A stretch of 22,770 bases of DNA, from NCBI GenBank assembly GCA_945889235.1, contig CAMDBK010000015.1:1-22770 (forward strand), in the 5' to 3' direction. Made by a program: the position numbers and the translations under genes. Below are positions 22,063 through 22,770 of this stretch, piece by piece (position 1 is the stretch's first letter; every line of letters begins with the position of its first letter). The stretch is from Chitinophaga pinensis (GTDB lineage Bacteria > Bacteroidota > Bacteroidia > SXHM01). The notes under the pieces are model-generated. The model was not told where the DNA came from, did not search any database, and worked only from the letters and a program-made list of their open reading frames with translations.

Positions 22063-22770
22063 TCATTTTTTATAAATTTCATGCATTATAAATTCAGCTA
22101 CATGTGGCCTGTAGTGTGAGTTTTCATAATAGTTATGATAATCATTTGTGATGCTATTTATGCCTGAGAAATCAAAGACGTTTTGCTTGCCGAATAATTT
22201 ATTAAGAATTTCAAGATCATCTGTATTGAATTTTATCTGGTCATACTCCGGGTTAATAATTATTTTGAATTCTGCATTCTGTTTTTTAAATATCTCTGCC
22301 ATTTCAGAGAGCATTTTATTCTGAATTTCTTCAATTACAGGTTTAGAATATTTCTGAATGGAATCACGGGGAGTAAATACTTCCATTCGTTTAGGAGTAT
22401 AATATTCTTTTTCATCTGTTTTAATCAAATTTTCAAAATAGGTAAATCGGATCTCGTTGTACTTTGGAATATATTCCATAGGAACGTCATTTAATAGCAA
22501 ATCTTCCTTCATGTAGTCCTTTACCTGATTAGAAATTTTAAAATCCAAAAATGTAATAAAGAAATCACGAGAAAGAAAAGTTTTAAAAAATTCCAATTCA
22601 AAATCAAACCAACTTTTACCTGACAATGCAGGGTGGGCAAGCTGCAGATGGGTTTTTTGTTCATTTATTTGTAGTAGAGTTGAGTTGTCTAAAATAATCA
22701 GAACATGGGAAATCATTACATTTCTGGAATCTAAAAATTTTATTTTCCTGGAAATATCATAAAGTGACTC
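22063..22770 (-). CDS. SGNH/GDSL-hydrolase-like protein, N-terminus cut by window edge
   Basis: The frame is open from its TAA at 22063 to the last base of the window, so the gene begins outside; 235 residues are visible. An internal methionine at 22716 is not its true start, because the coding pattern continues upstream (ESLYDISRKI and onward). The C-terminus has NVFDFSGINSITNDYHNYYE followed by SHYRPHVAEFI, the D..H block and trailing HY.P pattern of SGNH-fold proteins in polysaccharide loci. These are often O-acetylesterase- or O-acetyltransferase-like. The catalytic serine block (GDS) must lie in the missing part, so activity is unproven. It is 77 bases upstream of the DxD glycosyltransferase gene on the same strand, likely one transcript. 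Confidence 0.7.
   Translation of the reverse strand, partial: ESLYDISRKIKFLDSRNVMISHVLIILDNSTLLQINEQKTHLQLAHPALSGKSWFDFELEFFKTFLSRDFFITFLDFKISNQVKDYMKEDLLLNDVPMEYIPKYNEIRFTYFENLIKTDEKEYYTPKRMEVFTPRDSIQKYSKPVIEEIQNKMLSEMAEIFKKQNAEFKIIINPEYDQIKFNTDDLEILNKLFGKQNVFDFSGINSITNDYHNYYENSHYRPHVAEFIMHEIYKK

Noticed and set aside
1..22770. tRNA, rRNA, CRISPR array, riboswitch, insertion sequence, integrase or attachment site.
   Set aside because: No cloverleaf, repeat-spacer series, transposase frame or flanking direct repeats was seen; intergenic gaps are short and accounted for.

Overview
The window is chromosomal DNA from a member of the Bacteroidota. Three things point there. There is a protein with a C-terminal type IX secretion (T9SS) type A sorting domain. 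Several genes are preceded by the -7 box TAnnTTTG of that phylum. The gene neighbourhoods are also typical: an orphan PASTA protein near an RluA pseudouridine synthase, and a TrmH methyltransferase divergent from a BamA/TamA-like protein. Genus cannot be told from the sequence. No tRNA, rRNA, CRISPR array, insertion sequence or phage gene was seen. No gene-free stretch exceeds 300 bases; the longest is 10501-10785 (285 bp) and holds a compound palindrome.

Layout. (1) 1-3840, minus strand: PASTA membrane protein, then a T9SS cargo protein overlapping its end, then an RluA-type pseudouridine synthase cut by the window edge, with a palindromic dispersed repeat between the last two. (2) 3871-4433, minus: a DUF433/DUF5615 toxin-antitoxin-like pair whose promoter fires away from prfA. 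(3) 4521-8947, plus: release factor 1, a DUF4442 hotdog protein, a PlsB/PlsC-type acyltransferase and glycerol-3-phosphate dehydrogenase. The last two overlap and together supply the first steps of phospholipid synthesis. (4) 8954-9588, minus: a second toxin-antitoxin pair of ParE type, in which the toxin frame has no ATG. (5) 9673-10500, minus: a TonB-like energy transducer. (6) 10786-14038: divergent TrmH methyltransferase and BamA/TamA-like outer-membrane protein, with back-to-back -7 boxes. (7) 14042-17471, plus: ethanolamine-type APC permease, an unrecognised secreted protein and a secreted alkaline-phosphatase-superfamily phosphodiesterase. (8) 17604-22770: a visibly more A+T-rich surface-glycan region with a GT2 glycosyltransferase, a SAM methyltransferase and a GT39-like membrane glycosyltransferase on plus, meeting on minus a DxD glycosyltransferase-like protein and an SGNH-hydrolase-like protein cut by the right edge.

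Most of the window is housekeeping or envelope biology: translation, phospholipid precursor synthesis, outer-membrane assembly and TonB energy transfer. I did not find an unmistakable new defence or mobile system. The points most worth a second look are the BamA-like lipoprotein whose signal peptide is encoded by low-complexity repeat DNA, the ParE toxin with a CTGA junction, the secreted phosphodiesterase/unknown-protein/permease cluster, and the lipid-linked-sugar cassette at the right end.
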